Of a stretch of DNA of 64,000 nt, positions 20,792-29,040 are shown in pieces; the stretch's first letter is position 1; each line of letters opens with the position of its first letter. The stretch spans positions 434,001 through 498,000 of the forward strand of contig CAWAJM010000001.1 of the NCBI GenBank assembly GCA_963782445.1, in the 5' to 3' direction. The notes below the pieces were generated by a model. The model was not told the DNA's origin. It did not search any database and saw only the letters and a program-made list of their open reading frames with translations. The stretch comes from ZC4RG20 sp963782445 (GTDB taxonomy: Bacteria; Pseudomonadota; Gammaproteobacteria; Steroidobacterales; Rariloculaceae). A program made the position numbers and the translations under genes.

Positions 20792-21790
20792 ATGCATATC
20801 GGCTTAACCTACGACCTCAAGGACGACTATCTGGCGCAAGGCCTCTCCGAAGCCGCCGTGGCCGAGTTCGACTCGCGCGCCACGATCGACGCGCTCGCGG
20901 GCGCGCTCGTCTCGCTGGGCCACGCCGTCGTGCGCATCGGCCACGTCAGGGCACTGGCCGCGCGGCTCGTGGCGGGCGAGCGCTGGGATCTCGTCTTCAA
21001 CATCGCCGAGGGCGTCGCGGGCTTCGGCCGGGAGTCGCAGGTGCCGGCGCTGCTCGAAGCCTACGCGGTGCCCTACACGTTCTCCGATCCGCTGGTCTGC
21101 GCGCTGACGCTGCACAAGGCCATGGCGAAGCAAGTGGCGCGCGGCGCAGGTGTGCCGACGCCGGCCTTTGCGCTCGTGACGAGCCCGGCCGAAGCCGCCG
21201 CCGTCGATCTGCCGTTGCCGCTCTTCGCGAAGCCCGTGGCGGAGGGCACGAGCAAGGGCGTGACGGCCGCATCGCTCGTGCACTCGCGCGCGGCGCTCGA
21301 GCGCACGTGCCGCGAGCTGCTCCGAACGTATCGCCAGCCCGTGCTCGTCGAGCGCTTCCTGCCGGGCCGCGAGTTCACGGTCGGCATCCTCGGCGCCGGC
21401 GCCGAGGCCGAAGCGCTCGCGACGCTCGAGCCCGTGCTGCGCCCGGGCGCGGATGCGGCTGTGTACTCGTACCGAAACAAAGCCGACTGGCGCGAGCTCG
21501 TCGATTACCGCCTGCTCGAGCCCGGCGCCCTGCGCCGCGAGGTCGAGACGGTGGCGCTTGCAACGTGGCGGAGCCTCGGCTGCCGCGATGCCGGCCGTGT
21601 GGACCTGCGGCTCGACGAGCGCGGGCGTCCGCATATGCTCGAGGTCAATCCGCTCGCGGGCCTGACGCCCGAGCATTCGGATCTGCCGATCATGGCCGCG
21701 CTGGCCGGCCTCGACTACCGAGGCTTGATCGGCGCCATCCTCGACCGCGCCTGCCGCCGCATCGCGGCCGAGCGCGCGGCCGCGGCCTGA
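20792..21790 (+). CDS. D-Ala-D-Ala ligase-like ATP-grasp ligase 1
   Basis: 332 residues (MHIGLTYDLKDDYL). DDL-type layout: an N-terminal domain ending LVFNIAEGVAGFGRESQVPALLEA, the ATP-grasp centre LPLFAKPVAEGTSKGV, VLVERFLPGREFTVGIL, and the Mg-binding end HMLEVNPLAGLTPEHSDLP. The NIAEG motif is where true Ddl has the substrate-binding HGxxGED, so the acceptor is likely different. It is probably a carboxylate-amine ligase for a dipeptide or peptide amide. There is no recognisable ribosome-binding site, because the GGGCTCTGACCCC repeat sits just upstream. It precedes a second, diverged ATP-grasp gene by 16 bases. Confidence 0.82.
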   Translation: MHIGLTYDLKDDYLAQGLSEAAVAEFDSRATIDALAGALVSLGHAVVRIGHVRALAARLVAGERWDLVFNIAEGVAGFGRESQVPALLEAYAVPYTFSDPLVCALTLHKAMAKQVARGAGVPTPAFALVTSPAEAAAVDLPLPLFAKPVAEGTSKGVTAASLVHSRAALERTCRELLRTYRQPVLVERFLPGREFTVGILGAGAEAEALATLEPVLRPGADAAVYSYRNKADWRELVDYRLLEPGALRREVETVALATWRSLGCRDAGRVDLRLDERGRPHMLEVNPLAGLTPEHSDLPIMAALAGLDYRGLIGAILDRACRRIAAERAAAA

Positions 21791-21806
21791 GCGCGGCGCG
21801 ACGCCG

Positions 21807-22826
21807 ATGGGCGACCGTGTGCTCGTGGTGCACGACGCGCTCGACGCCGCGCCGCGGCTCGACGCGGCGGACGTGCTCGCCGAGGCCGCGCACGTGGCCG
21901 CGGCCCTGACCGAGTCGGGATTCGAGCCGCTCGTCGAGCCCGTCGGCCTCGATCTCGGCGCGCTGCTGCGCCTGATCGACCGCGCGCGCCCGCTGGCCGT
22001 ATTCAATCTCGTCGAATCGTTAGGCGGAGAGGCCGCGCTGATCGGCGCCGTGCCGGGTCTGCTCGAGGCCCGCGGCGTGCCGTTCACGGGCTGCCCGGCC
22101 GACGCCCAATACCTCTCGTCCAACAAGTTGCTCGCGAAGCGCTGCCTCGCGGCCGCCGGCATCGCGACGCCGGCGCTTTTCGAGGGGCCCGCACGAGCGG
22201 AGGCGGCCCCCGCGTGCCATTGGATCGTCAAATCCGTCTGGGAGCATGCGTCGCTCGGCATCGACGATACCTCGGTCTGCGACGCGGCCTCGCTGTCGCG
22301 GCGGCTGGCTGAGCGCCAAGCGGAGCACGGCGGCCGGTGGTTCGCCGAGGCCTATGTCCAGGGCCGCGAGATCAATGTGGCGCTGCTCGCGCGCGGCGGC
22401 CGCGTCGAGAGCCTACCGGCCGCCGAGATTCGCTTCGACGCGTATCCGGAGGACAAGCCGCGCATCGTCGGGTATGCGGCCAAGTGGCATGCGGCGAGTT
22501 TCGAGTACCGGCACACGCCGCGTAGCTTCGCGGTCGAACCCGCGCTCGCCGCCGCCGTGGCCGCGCTAGCGCGCGATGCGTGGGCGGCTTTCGGGCTGGC
22601 CGGTTACGCGCGCGTGGATTTCCGCGTCGACGCCGCGGGTCGGCCATGGGTCCTCGAGATCAACGCCAATCCCTGCCTCTCGCCGGATGCGGGCTTCGCG
22701 GCCGCGCTCGATGCGGCCGGGATCGGCTTCGGGCCTGCCGTCGCGGGTCTCGTCGAGGATGCCCTCGAGCGCGCCCGGACGGCGGGCCGCCGAGCCGGGA
22801 AAAGCGCCGATGTTCAGCATCCGTAG
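21807..22826 (+). CDS. D-Ala-D-Ala ligase-like ATP-grasp ligase 2
   Basis: 339 residues, related in layout to the preceding ligase but strongly diverged. AVFNLVESLGGEAALIGAVPGLLEARGVPFTGC is the N-terminal substrate loop, CHWIVKSVWEHASLGIDDTS the ATP-binding region, and PWVLEINANPCLSPDAGF the Mg-binding end. The pair looks like an old duplication, possibly adding two residues in sequence to one scaffold. It overlaps the next gene by 17 bases. Confidence 0.82.
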   Translation: MGDRVLVVHDALDAAPRLDAADVLAEAAHVAAALTESGFEPLVEPVGLDLGALLRLIDRARPLAVFNLVESLGGEAALIGAVPGLLEARGVPFTGCPADAQYLSSNKLLAKRCLAAAGIATPALFEGPARAEAAPACHWIVKSVWEHASLGIDDTSVCDAASLSRRLAERQAEHGGRWFAEAYVQGREINVALLARGGRVESLPAAEIRFDAYPEDKPRIVGYAAKWHAASFEYRHTPRSFAVEPALAAAVAALARDAWAAFGLAGYARVDFRVDAAGRPWVLEINANPCLSPDAGFAAALDAAGIGFGPAVAGLVEDALERARTAGRRAGKSADVQHP

Positions 22827-24543
22827 GATCTACGACGCTGCGACGGGCGCGAACCGCGAGCGCCTCGCGCAGGTCCAGGCGATCCTGCGCGCCCAATTCC
22901 CGGGACTCGGCGAGGCGCAGATCCGCAAGTTGCCCGATCAGCTCGCGAACCCGCTCAAGTACCGCTTTCGCTCGATCCTGCTCGTGGCCGAGGACGCGCG
23001 GCGGGCCGTGCGCGGCTTTGCGCTGCTGCTGCATGCCCCCGATCTTCGCTTCTGCTATCTCGACTATCTTTCGGCCGGACGCGGCGAGACGGGGCGCGGC
23101 GTCGGCGGTGCGCTCTACGAGCGCGTGCGCGAGGATGCCGAGGCGCTCGGCTGTCAGGGCCTGTTCTTCGAGTGCCTGCCCGACGATCCGGCGCTCTCTC
23201 CGGAGCCCAAGCAAAGGGCCCAGAACGCGGCGCGCCTGCGCTTCTACGAGCGCTACGGCGCCAGGCCCATCGCAAACAATGCATATGCGACGCCGCTGAC
23301 GCCGGGCGACGACAACCCGCCGTACCTTGTGCTCGACCCGCTCGGCCGTGCCGAGCTGCCGGGGCGCGATCGCGTGCGCGCCGTGGCGCGGGCCATACTC
23401 GAGCGCAAGTACGCGGACAAGTGCCCGCCGGAGTACGTCGACCGCGTCGTCGAGTCGTTCGCGGACGACCCGATCCGGTTGCGGGCACCGCGCTACGCGA
23501 AGGCGCGCGAGCCGTCCGCCGACGCGCCGCGCGCGCGCCAGGCGCGCATCGCGCTCGCGGTCAACGATCGCCACGAGATTCACCACGTGCGCGAGCGCGG
23601 TTACGTCGAGGCGCCCGTGCGCATTCCCTCGATCCTCGAGGAGCTCGCACGCACCGAGCTGTTCGAAACCGTGGGCCTCGAGCGCTTCCCGCTCCGCCAT
23701 ATAGAGGCCGTGCACGACAAGGCGTTCGTGAGGTTCCTGCGCCTCGCGTCCGCCGGGATCGCACCCGAGAAGTCCGTCTACCCGTATGTATTTCCGATCC
23801 GCAATCGCGCGCGGCCGCCCAAGGATCTGCCGCTGCGCGCGGGCTATTACTGCATCGACACGTTCACGCCGCTGAACGGCAATGCCTATCGCGCCGCCGT
23901 CCGCGCCGTCGATTGCGCGCTCGTTGCGGCGCGCTGCATTCTCGATGGCGGCCGGCTCGCTTATGCGCTCGTGCGGCCGCCGGGCCACCACGCCGAACGC
24001 GCGAGCTTCGGCGGCTTCTGCTACCTGAACTCGGCGGCCGTCGCCGCGAACTATCTTGCTGCCGACGGACGGGTCGCGGTCCTCGATATCGACTACCACC
24101 ACGGCAACGGGACGCAGGATATTTTCTACGAGCGTTCGGACGTGCTCACGGTCTCCATTCACGGTCATCCGCGCGTCACGTACCCGTATTTCTCCGGTTT
24201 CGAAGACGAGACCGGCGCAGGGCAGGGCGCGGGCTTCAACGTGAACATCCCGTTGCCGGAGGGAATCGGCGGGGACGAGTATGCGCGGGCGCTCGAGCGG
24301 GCCCTCGCGAGGGTCGAGCGCTTCGCCCCGGCCTTCCTCGTCGTCTCGCTCGGCCTCAACGTCGCCCGCGGCGATCCAACCGGATCGTGGCTGCTCGCGG
24401 CCAAGGACTTTCGTCGCAACGGCGGCATGGTCGGTGCGCTCGGTCTGCCGACGCTCGTGGTACAGGAGGGCGGCTACCGAACGCGCACGCTCGGCGTCAA
24501 TGCGCGCAACTTCTTTGAGGGACTATGGCAGGCGGCGCACTGA
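22810..24543 (+). CDS. GNAT acetyltransferase fused to histone deacetylase-family amidohydrolase
   Basis: 577 residues from ATG 22810, inside the end of the previous gene. Residues about 1-170 are GNAT-like (LLVAEDARRAVRGFALLLHAP, GVGGALYERVREDAEALG). From about 245 to the end is an HDAC/acetylpolyamine amidohydrolase fold: His393-His394 in RPPGHHAER, Asp428 and His430 in DIDYHHGNGTQD. The third zinc ligand, Asp in most relatives (LGLDxxxGDP), is Asn517 here (LGLNVARGDP). The fusion could attach and remove an acyl group on a small amine such as beta-lysine or a polyamine. It overlaps the next GNAT by 19 bases. Confidence 0.87.
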   Translation: MFSIRRIYDAATGANRERLAQVQAILRAQFPGLGEAQIRKLPDQLANPLKYRFRSILLVAEDARRAVRGFALLLHAPDLRFCYLDYLSAGRGETGRGVGGALYERVREDAEALGCQGLFFECLPDDPALSPEPKQRAQNAARLRFYERYGARPIANNAYATPLTPGDDNPPYLVLDPLGRAELPGRDRVRAVARAILERKYADKCPPEYVDRVVESFADDPIRLRAPRYAKAREPSADAPRARQARIALAVNDRHEIHHVRERGYVEAPVRIPSILEELARTELFETVGLERFPLRHIEAVHDKAFVRFLRLASAGIAPEKSVYPYVFPIRNRARPPKDLPLRAGYYCIDTFTPLNGNAYRAAVRAVDCALVAARCILDGGRLAYALVRPPGHHAERASFGGFCYLNSAAVAANYLAADGRVAVLDIDYHHGNGTQDIFYERSDVLTVSIHGHPRVTYPYFSGFEDETGAGQGAGFNVNIPLPEGIGGDEYARALERALARVERFAPAFLVVSLGLNVARGDPTGSWLLAAKDFRRNGGMVGALGLPTLVVQEGGYRTRTLGVNARNFFEGLWQAAH

Positions 24544-25055
24544 GGGCGCGGCCGAGCGGCACAGGGCGCCTGCGGTTCCGGCACACGCCGCGGCCCGAGG
24601 ACGGGGTAGCCGTGCGGCGTCTCGCGGCGCGGACCGGCGTGTTCACGGCCGAGGAGTGCAAGGTCGCTGCGGAACTCGTCGACGAGCGCGTGCGCCATGG
24701 CAGGCGCAGCGGCTACTTTTTCGCGTTCGCCGACGCGGACGGCCTACCGGTGGGTTTCGCGGCCTGGGGGCCGATACCGATGACGGCGGAGAGCTACGAT
24801 CTGTACTGGATCGTCGTCGATCCGAGCTTCCAGGGCCAAGGTCTCGGCCGAGAGCTGCTCGGGCGCGCAGAGCGTGCCATCGCCGCCGGGGGCGGCGGAC
24901 GCGTTTACATCGAAACGTCCTCCAAGCCACGCTACGCGCGCACGCGCCGGTTCTATCGGCGGGCCGGCTACGGACAGGCCGCGCGGTTCGAGGACTTCTA
25001 CGCGCCGGGGGATCACAAGGTCGTATTCTGTAAGGTATTGATCGGGCGCGATTAA
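24525..25055 (+). CDS. GNAT-family N-acetyltransferase
   Basis: 176 residues. The acetyl-CoA loop is IVVDPSFQGQGLGRELLGRAE, followed by VYIETSSKPRYARTRRFYRRAGYGQ. By analogy with AblB, which acetylates beta-lysine made by a KamA homologue in methanogens, it might act on a beta-amino acid here. That is context-based inference, since the sequence is not obviously AblB. Last gene of the five-gene kamA cluster; a strong promoter begins seven bases after its stop. Confidence 0.85.
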   Translation: MAGGALRARPSGTGRLRFRHTPRPEDGVAVRRLAARTGVFTAEECKVAAELVDERVRHGRRSGYFFAFADADGLPVGFAAWGPIPMTAESYDLYWIVVDPSFQGQGLGRELLGRAERAIAAGGGGRVYIETSSKPRYARTRRFYRRAGYGQAARFEDFYAPGDHKVVFCKVLIGRD

Positions 25056-25061
25056 TGTCGC

Positions 25062-25089
25062 TTGACAGCCGCCGAGAACGGCATATAGT
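25062..25089 (+). promoter_or_regulatory. Near-consensus sigma70 promoter for mini-protein/amidoligase operon
   Basis: TTGACA (25062-25067), 16-base spacer, TATAGT (25084-25089). This is the best promoter match I found in the window. Transcription would begin near 25096, leaving a leader of about 250 bases before the mini-protein ATG. Confidence 0.65.
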
Positions 25090-25235
25090 GGCGCAGCGCC
25101 GGGCGCTTGGACCGGCGTCGAGGAGTGCCTGCGCCACCAAATAAAAAAACTTCCCGCCGCGAAAACTGCTTCAGGTCCGCCGCTGTCTAAGTCCTCCGTC
25201 GATCGCTGCGTCGCCGATTTCGCGCGGAGTGCTTG

Positions 25236-25291
25236 GGCGCCGATCAAAAGGTTTCTGCCGGGGCACGGCAGAGGGTTTTTGATCGGGCGCC
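25236..25291 (+). promoter_or_regulatory. Nested inverted repeat in 5' leader
   Basis: GGCGCCGATCAAAA (25236-25249) pairs with TTTTGATC plus GGCGCC (25277-25291, one bulged base). Inside it CTGCCG (25255-25260) pairs with CGGCAG (25266-25271), followed by GGGTTTTT. The inner hairpin plus T-run resembles an intrinsic terminator and the outer arms would enclose it, so attenuation or a folded leader is possible. I recognise no known riboswitch. Confidence 0.45.
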
Positions 25292-25348
25292 GGACGGAAG
25301 CGCGTGAAACGCGCTGCGGCGGCCGATGAGGGTCAAGGAGAGCGTTCC

Positions 25349-25576
25349 ATGCGTAAGTCCAAACAGGACGTGCAAGAGGATTTCGGCGACGCCACGTTTT
25401 TCGTGGGCGAGTTCGACTACGACGACGAGTTCGGGAGCGAGCGAATCGATCTGCGTGAAGCGTCTCAGCGGCGCAAGCCCGCGCGGCAGCGCGTCGAGCT
25501 GCGCAACGAGCAGAAGTCGCTGCGTGAGCAGTTGTCCGACTGGGACGACTACAGCGACTTCGATACGGATCTATAG
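25349..25576 (+). CDS. Acidic 75-residue mini-protein heading amidoligase operon
   Basis: Start ATG 25349 has AAGGAG eight bases upstream; a GTG at 25304 in frame is weaker. Three zones: an acidic, aromatic N-part (EDFGDATFFVGEFDYDDEF), a basic middle (RRKPARQRVELR), and an acidic C-tail ending DWDDYSDFDTDL. No signal peptide or membrane segment. Position just before a C39-like peptidase and peptide-bond-forming enzymes makes it a candidate substrate or carrier for them, for example a precursor extended or cleaved near its acidic tail. Composition also resembles small PA3496-type proteins, a competing explanation. Function is unknown. Confidence 0.7.
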   Translation: MRKSKQDVQEDFGDATFFVGEFDYDDEFGSERIDLREASQRRKPARQRVELRNEQKSLREQLSDWDDYSDFDTDL

Positions 25577-25632
25577 CCATCGCCGCGCAGCGGCGCAAGC
25601 CGGCCGCTCGCCCGGTCCAGCCCGGGCTCGGG

Positions 25633-26331
25633 CTGGTCGTCGAGCAGCAACCGGACAACGTCACCTGCGGGCCGGCCTGCCTGCAGGCCGTCTATCGCTA
25701 CTACGGCGAATCCGTGACCTTGGCCGAGGTCACGGCCGACCTGCACATGCTGGATGCCGGCGGCACGCTGGACGTGTTCCTCGCGAACGATGCGCTCGCG
25801 CGCGGCTACGAAGTCACGCTCTACACCTATAACCTTCGGCTCTTCGATCCGACCTGGTTCGCGCTCGATAACGAGCAGATCCGCGAGAAGCTGCGGCGCC
25901 AGACCGATGCCAAGACCGATGAGAAGCTCAGGCTCGCAAGCCGCGGATACGATGCGTTTCTGGCCAGCGGCGGTCGGCTGCGATTCAAAGACCTCGAGCC
26001 CGCGTTGTTGCGGCGCTATCTGAACCGTGGTATTCCGCTTATAACGGGCCTCAGCGCCACCTACCTGTACCGATCCATACGCGACTTGCCGGAGACGAAC
26101 GAGGATGACGACATTCGCGGCGAGCCGGTCGGGCATTTCGTCGTGCTGACCGGCTACCGCCAGGTCGCGCGCGAGGTGCTCGTGGCCGACCCCTACAAGA
26201 GCAACCCGCTCGCGAGCACGCGCTACTATGCCGTGCGCATCCACCGGCTCATCGGGGCCATCCTGCTCGGAATCATGACCTACGACGCAAATTTGCTCGT
26301 CATCGAGCCCAAATCCGCCGCGGGACGATGA
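25633..26331 (+). CDS. C39-like (papain-fold) cysteine peptidase, start codon unclear
   Basis: The frame contains QQPDNVTCGPACLQAVYRYYGE (catalytic Cys codon 25666-25668), GHFVVLTGY (His codon 26134) and VADPY (Asp codon 26188), a papain-like C39-type triad. The frame is open from 25528, yet no ATG, GTG or TTG precedes the cysteine. The first standard start, GTG 25714, would delete the active site. CTG 25633 is used here because it puts the cysteine 12 residues in; ATC 25579 or ATA 25573, at the mini-protein stop, are alternatives. There is no N-terminal signal or ABC module. It may trim the mini-protein or a ligase product. It overlaps the next gene by four bases. Confidence 0.75.
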   Translation: MVVEQQPDNVTCGPACLQAVYRYYGESVTLAEVTADLHMLDAGGTLDVFLANDALARGYEVTLYTYNLRLFDPTWFALDNEQIREKLRRQTDAKTDEKLRLASRGYDAFLASGGRLRFKDLEPALLRRYLNRGIPLITGLSATYLYRSIRDLPETNEDDDIRGEPVGHFVVLTGYRQVAREVLVADPYKSNPLASTRYYAVRIHRLIGAILLGIMTYDANLLVIEPKSAAGR

Positions 26332-27797
26332 CCGCTCTCATCGTCGTCGACCATCCGGAGCAGTGGCCGGTCAAGGTCCGTTCCGCCGAAGTTATCAGCG
26401 CCGATGCCTACGTTCGGGATCCCCGCTTCACCGAGCGCAAGCGCACGCGCGTGTTCAACCTCTGCGATTCGTACCGCTATCAGAGCGTCGGCTATTACGT
26501 CTCGCTGCTTGCGACGGCCCGCGGACATCGGGCCATGCCCAGCGTCACGACGATTCAGGACATGAAGTCGCGGTCGCTGTTCCGTCCGGCCGACGAGCTC
26601 GAGGAGCTCATCGAACGTTCGTTGCACGACATCGTTTCGAACCGTTTCGAGCTCAGCATCTACTTCGGCCGCAATTTGGCCGAGCGGCACGCCCGTCTGA
26701 GCCGGGCGCTTTTCAATCTATTTCCCGTACCGCTCGTGCGCGCCACGTTCGTGAAGTCGAACCGCTGGCGGCTCGTCGGGCTCGCGTCGATTCCGGTCGG
26801 CGACCTGCCGGCGTCGCACCGCGAGTTTCTGCGCCATGTCATCGAGGAGCACTTCGCGGGCCGCGGCCCGGCGGGCCGAGCCGGGCGCACGGCGCAGTAC
26901 GACCACGATCTCGCAATCCTCGTCAACGACGACGAGCGCTCGCCGCCGTCGAACCGCGAGGCGCTGAAGCGCATCGAGCGCGCGGCCCGGGCTCAGGGCT
27001 TCGCGGTCGAGTTCCTCGACCGCGACGACTACGGCAGGCTCGCCGAGTTCGACGCGCTGTTCATCCGCGAGACGACGAACGTCAATCATCATACGTACCG
27101 GTTCGCTAGCCGGGCGCGTGCCGAGGGCCTCGTCGTCATCGACGATGCGGAATCGATCATCCGCTGCGGCAACAAGGTCTATCTCGTCGAGCTGGCCCGG
27201 CGGCTGAACCTCGCGATTCCGCCGACGATGGTCGTCGATCGGCCGAAGCCGGACGAAGTCGTCGCCGAGCTCGGCCTGCCCTGCGTCATCAAGCAGCCCG
27301 ACAGCGCGTTCTCCGAGGGCGTGTTCCGCGCCGATACGCGCGGGGAGCTCGTGACGGGGCTGCACAAGCTGCTCTCCCGCAGCGATCTGGTGGTCGTGCA
27401 GTCGTTTCTGCCGACGGACTTCGACTGGCGTGTCGGCATCCTGGACCGCGAGCCGCTGTTCGTTTGCCGCTACTACATGGCCGAGGGCCACTGGCAGATC
27501 TATCACCACGGCGTCAAGCACAATAAGGAAGGCAACGCCGAGACGCTCGCTGTCGAGGATGCGCCGCGCAACGTCGTCGCGCTCGCGCTCAAGGCCGCGA
27601 ACGCGATCGGCGACGGGCTCTACGGCGTGGACATCAAGACCGTGAATGGCAGGCCCGTGCTCATCGAGGTCAACGACAACCCCAATATCGACGGCGGCGT
27701 CGAGGATGCCGTGCTGGGCGGCGCTTTGTACGAAAAGCTCATGAAAGTATTTAGGACGCGCGTGGATGCCGGACGACAATCGCGAGCCGCAGGCTGA
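26328..27797 (+). CDS. RimK-like ATP-grasp ligase with N-terminal RLAN domain
   Basis: 489 residues. The first about 190 residues (TRVFNLCDSYRYQSVGYYVSLLATARGHRAMPS, LFNLFPVPLVRATF) match the RimK-like ATP-grasp N-terminal (RLAN) domain. The remainder is ATP-grasp: LGLPCVIKQPDSAFSEGVF, VVQSFLPTDFDWRVGIL and the Mg-binding VLIEVNDNPNIDGG. RimK relatives join amino acids, often glutamate, to a peptide or protein carboxyl end. Between a cysteine peptidase and a GCS2 ligase, a peptide substrate is likely. It starts in an ATGA overlap and ends 32 bases inside the next gene, so the operon is tightly coupled. Confidence 0.88.
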   Translation: MTALIVVDHPEQWPVKVRSAEVISADAYVRDPRFTERKRTRVFNLCDSYRYQSVGYYVSLLATARGHRAMPSVTTIQDMKSRSLFRPADELEELIERSLHDIVSNRFELSIYFGRNLAERHARLSRALFNLFPVPLVRATFVKSNRWRLVGLASIPVGDLPASHREFLRHVIEEHFAGRGPAGRAGRTAQYDHDLAILVNDDERSPPSNREALKRIERAARAQGFAVEFLDRDDYGRLAEFDALFIRETTNVNHHTYRFASRARAEGLVVIDDAESIIRCGNKVYLVELARRLNLAIPPTMVVDRPKPDEVVAELGLPCVIKQPDSAFSEGVFRADTRGELVTGLHKLLSRSDLVVVQSFLPTDFDWRVGILDREPLFVCRYYMAEGHWQIYHHGVKHNKEGNAETLAVEDAPRNVVALALKAANAIGDGLYGVDIKTVNGRPVLIEVNDNPNIDGGVEDAVLGGALYEKLMKVFRTRVDAGRQSRAAG

Positions 27798-29040
27798 GAC
27801 GGCGGCGGCCCGCCGGCCGCTGCACCTGTTCGAGGCCTACGGCGTCGAGCTCGAGTACATGATCGTCTCGGCCGAGACGCTCGATGTCGCGCCCGCCGCC
27901 GACCGGCTGCTCGAGGCCGTCGCAGGCGAGCTCACGGACGAGTACGAGAACGGCGAAATCGCCTGGAACAACGAGCTGTCGCTGCACGTCATCGAGTTCA
28001 AGTGCAACGGTCCGCGGCCGTCGCTCGCGGGGCTCGCGGGCGCGTTCCAGCAAAACGTGCAGCTCGCGCTCGACACGCTGCGGGGTGACGGTGAGCGCCT
28101 CATGCCGGGTGCCATGCATCCGTGGATGGACCCGCATCGCGCCGAGCTGTGGCCGCACGGCTCGCGCGAGATCTACGCGGCCTTCGACAGGATATTTTCC
28201 TGCAAAGGCCACGGCTGGGCGAATCTGCAGAGCACGCACATCAATTTGCCCTTCGCGGGGGATCGGGAATTCGGCCGGCTGCACGCTGCGATAAGGCTAT
28301 TGCTGCCTGTCCTGCCGGGGCTTGCCGCGAGCTCGCCGGCCATGGACGGGCGTCTGACCGGGGTTGCGGACAACCGGCTCGTCGTTTACCGCGGCAACTG
28401 TGCCCGGATCCCGTCGATTACCGGACGCGTGATTCCGGAGCCGATCTTCTCCATCGGCGAATACCGGGAGCGGTTGCTCGAGAAGCTGTATGCCGATCTC
28501 GCTCCGCACGACTCGGAGGGCATCCTTCGCCACGAGTGGGTCAACGCCCGCGGCGCCATTGCGCGCTTCGAGCGCATGAGCATCGAGATTCGCGTGCTGG
28601 ACATTCAGGAGTGCCCGGCCGTCAACGTCGCCTTCGTCGGCGTCATCGTCGCTACGCTGCAGTCGCTGGCCGAGGAGCGGTGGGGCGATCTCGTTTCGAT
28701 GCAGGCCTGGCCGACGCAGGATTTGGCGCGGCTGCTCGGGCTGGCCGAGCAGCGTGCCGAAAGGGGCGAGGTCGGCGACGGGCGTTACCTGCGCGCGCTC
28801 GGCCTGCGCCGTACGAGCGCGACATTGGCCGAGCTTTGGGAGCACCTCATCGAGGCGGCCGCCGACCGCGGCACCGTCGGTGAGGCCGATGGGCGGATGC
28901 TCGAGCATTATCTGCGCCACGGCACGCTCGCGACGCGGCTCGCTGCGGCGCTCGGGCCGGCGCCGAAGCATCCCGACTTCGCCGCCGTATACGGCAGGCT
29001 TTGCGACGCCCTGGCCGCCGGTACGCCTTTCGTTGGCTGA
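27766..29040 (+). CDS. GCS2-family carboxylate-amine ligase (glutamate-cysteine ligase-like)
   Basis: 424 residues with GCS2 landmarks: GVELEYMIV near the N-terminus (ATP/Mg glutamate), NNELSLHVIEFKCNGP, HGWANLQSTHINLPF, and IEIRVLDIQECP. The family forms amide bonds to the gamma- or alpha-carboxylate of glutamate using ATP. Its operon position suggests dedicated peptide or amide synthesis instead of glutathione synthesis, since no gshB is present. This is inference. Confidence 0.87.
   Translation: MPDDNREPQAETAAARRPLHLFEAYGVELEYMIVSAETLDVAPAADRLLEAVAGELTDEYENGEIAWNNELSLHVIEFKCNGPRPSLAGLAGAFQQNVQLALDTLRGDGERLMPGAMHPWMDPHRAELWPHGSREIYAAFDRIFSCKGHGWANLQSTHINLPFAGDREFGRLHAAIRLLLPVLPGLAASSPAMDGRLTGVADNRLVVYRGNCARIPSITGRVIPEPIFSIGEYRERLLEKLYADLAPHDSEGILRHEWVNARGAIARFERMSIEIRVLDIQECPAVNVAFVGVIVATLQSLAEERWGDLVSMQAWPTQDLARLLGLAEQRAERGEVGDGRYLRALGLRRTSATLAELWEHLIEAAADRGTVGEADGRMLEHYLRHGTLATRLAAALGPAPKHPDFAAVYGRLCDALAAGTPFVG

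Noticed and set aside
25525..25576. Programmed -1 frameshift joining mini-protein and peptidase
   Set aside because: The overlap holds no X-XXY-YYZ slippery heptamer or downstream pseudoknot that I can see, so rare initiation or a sequence error is simpler.
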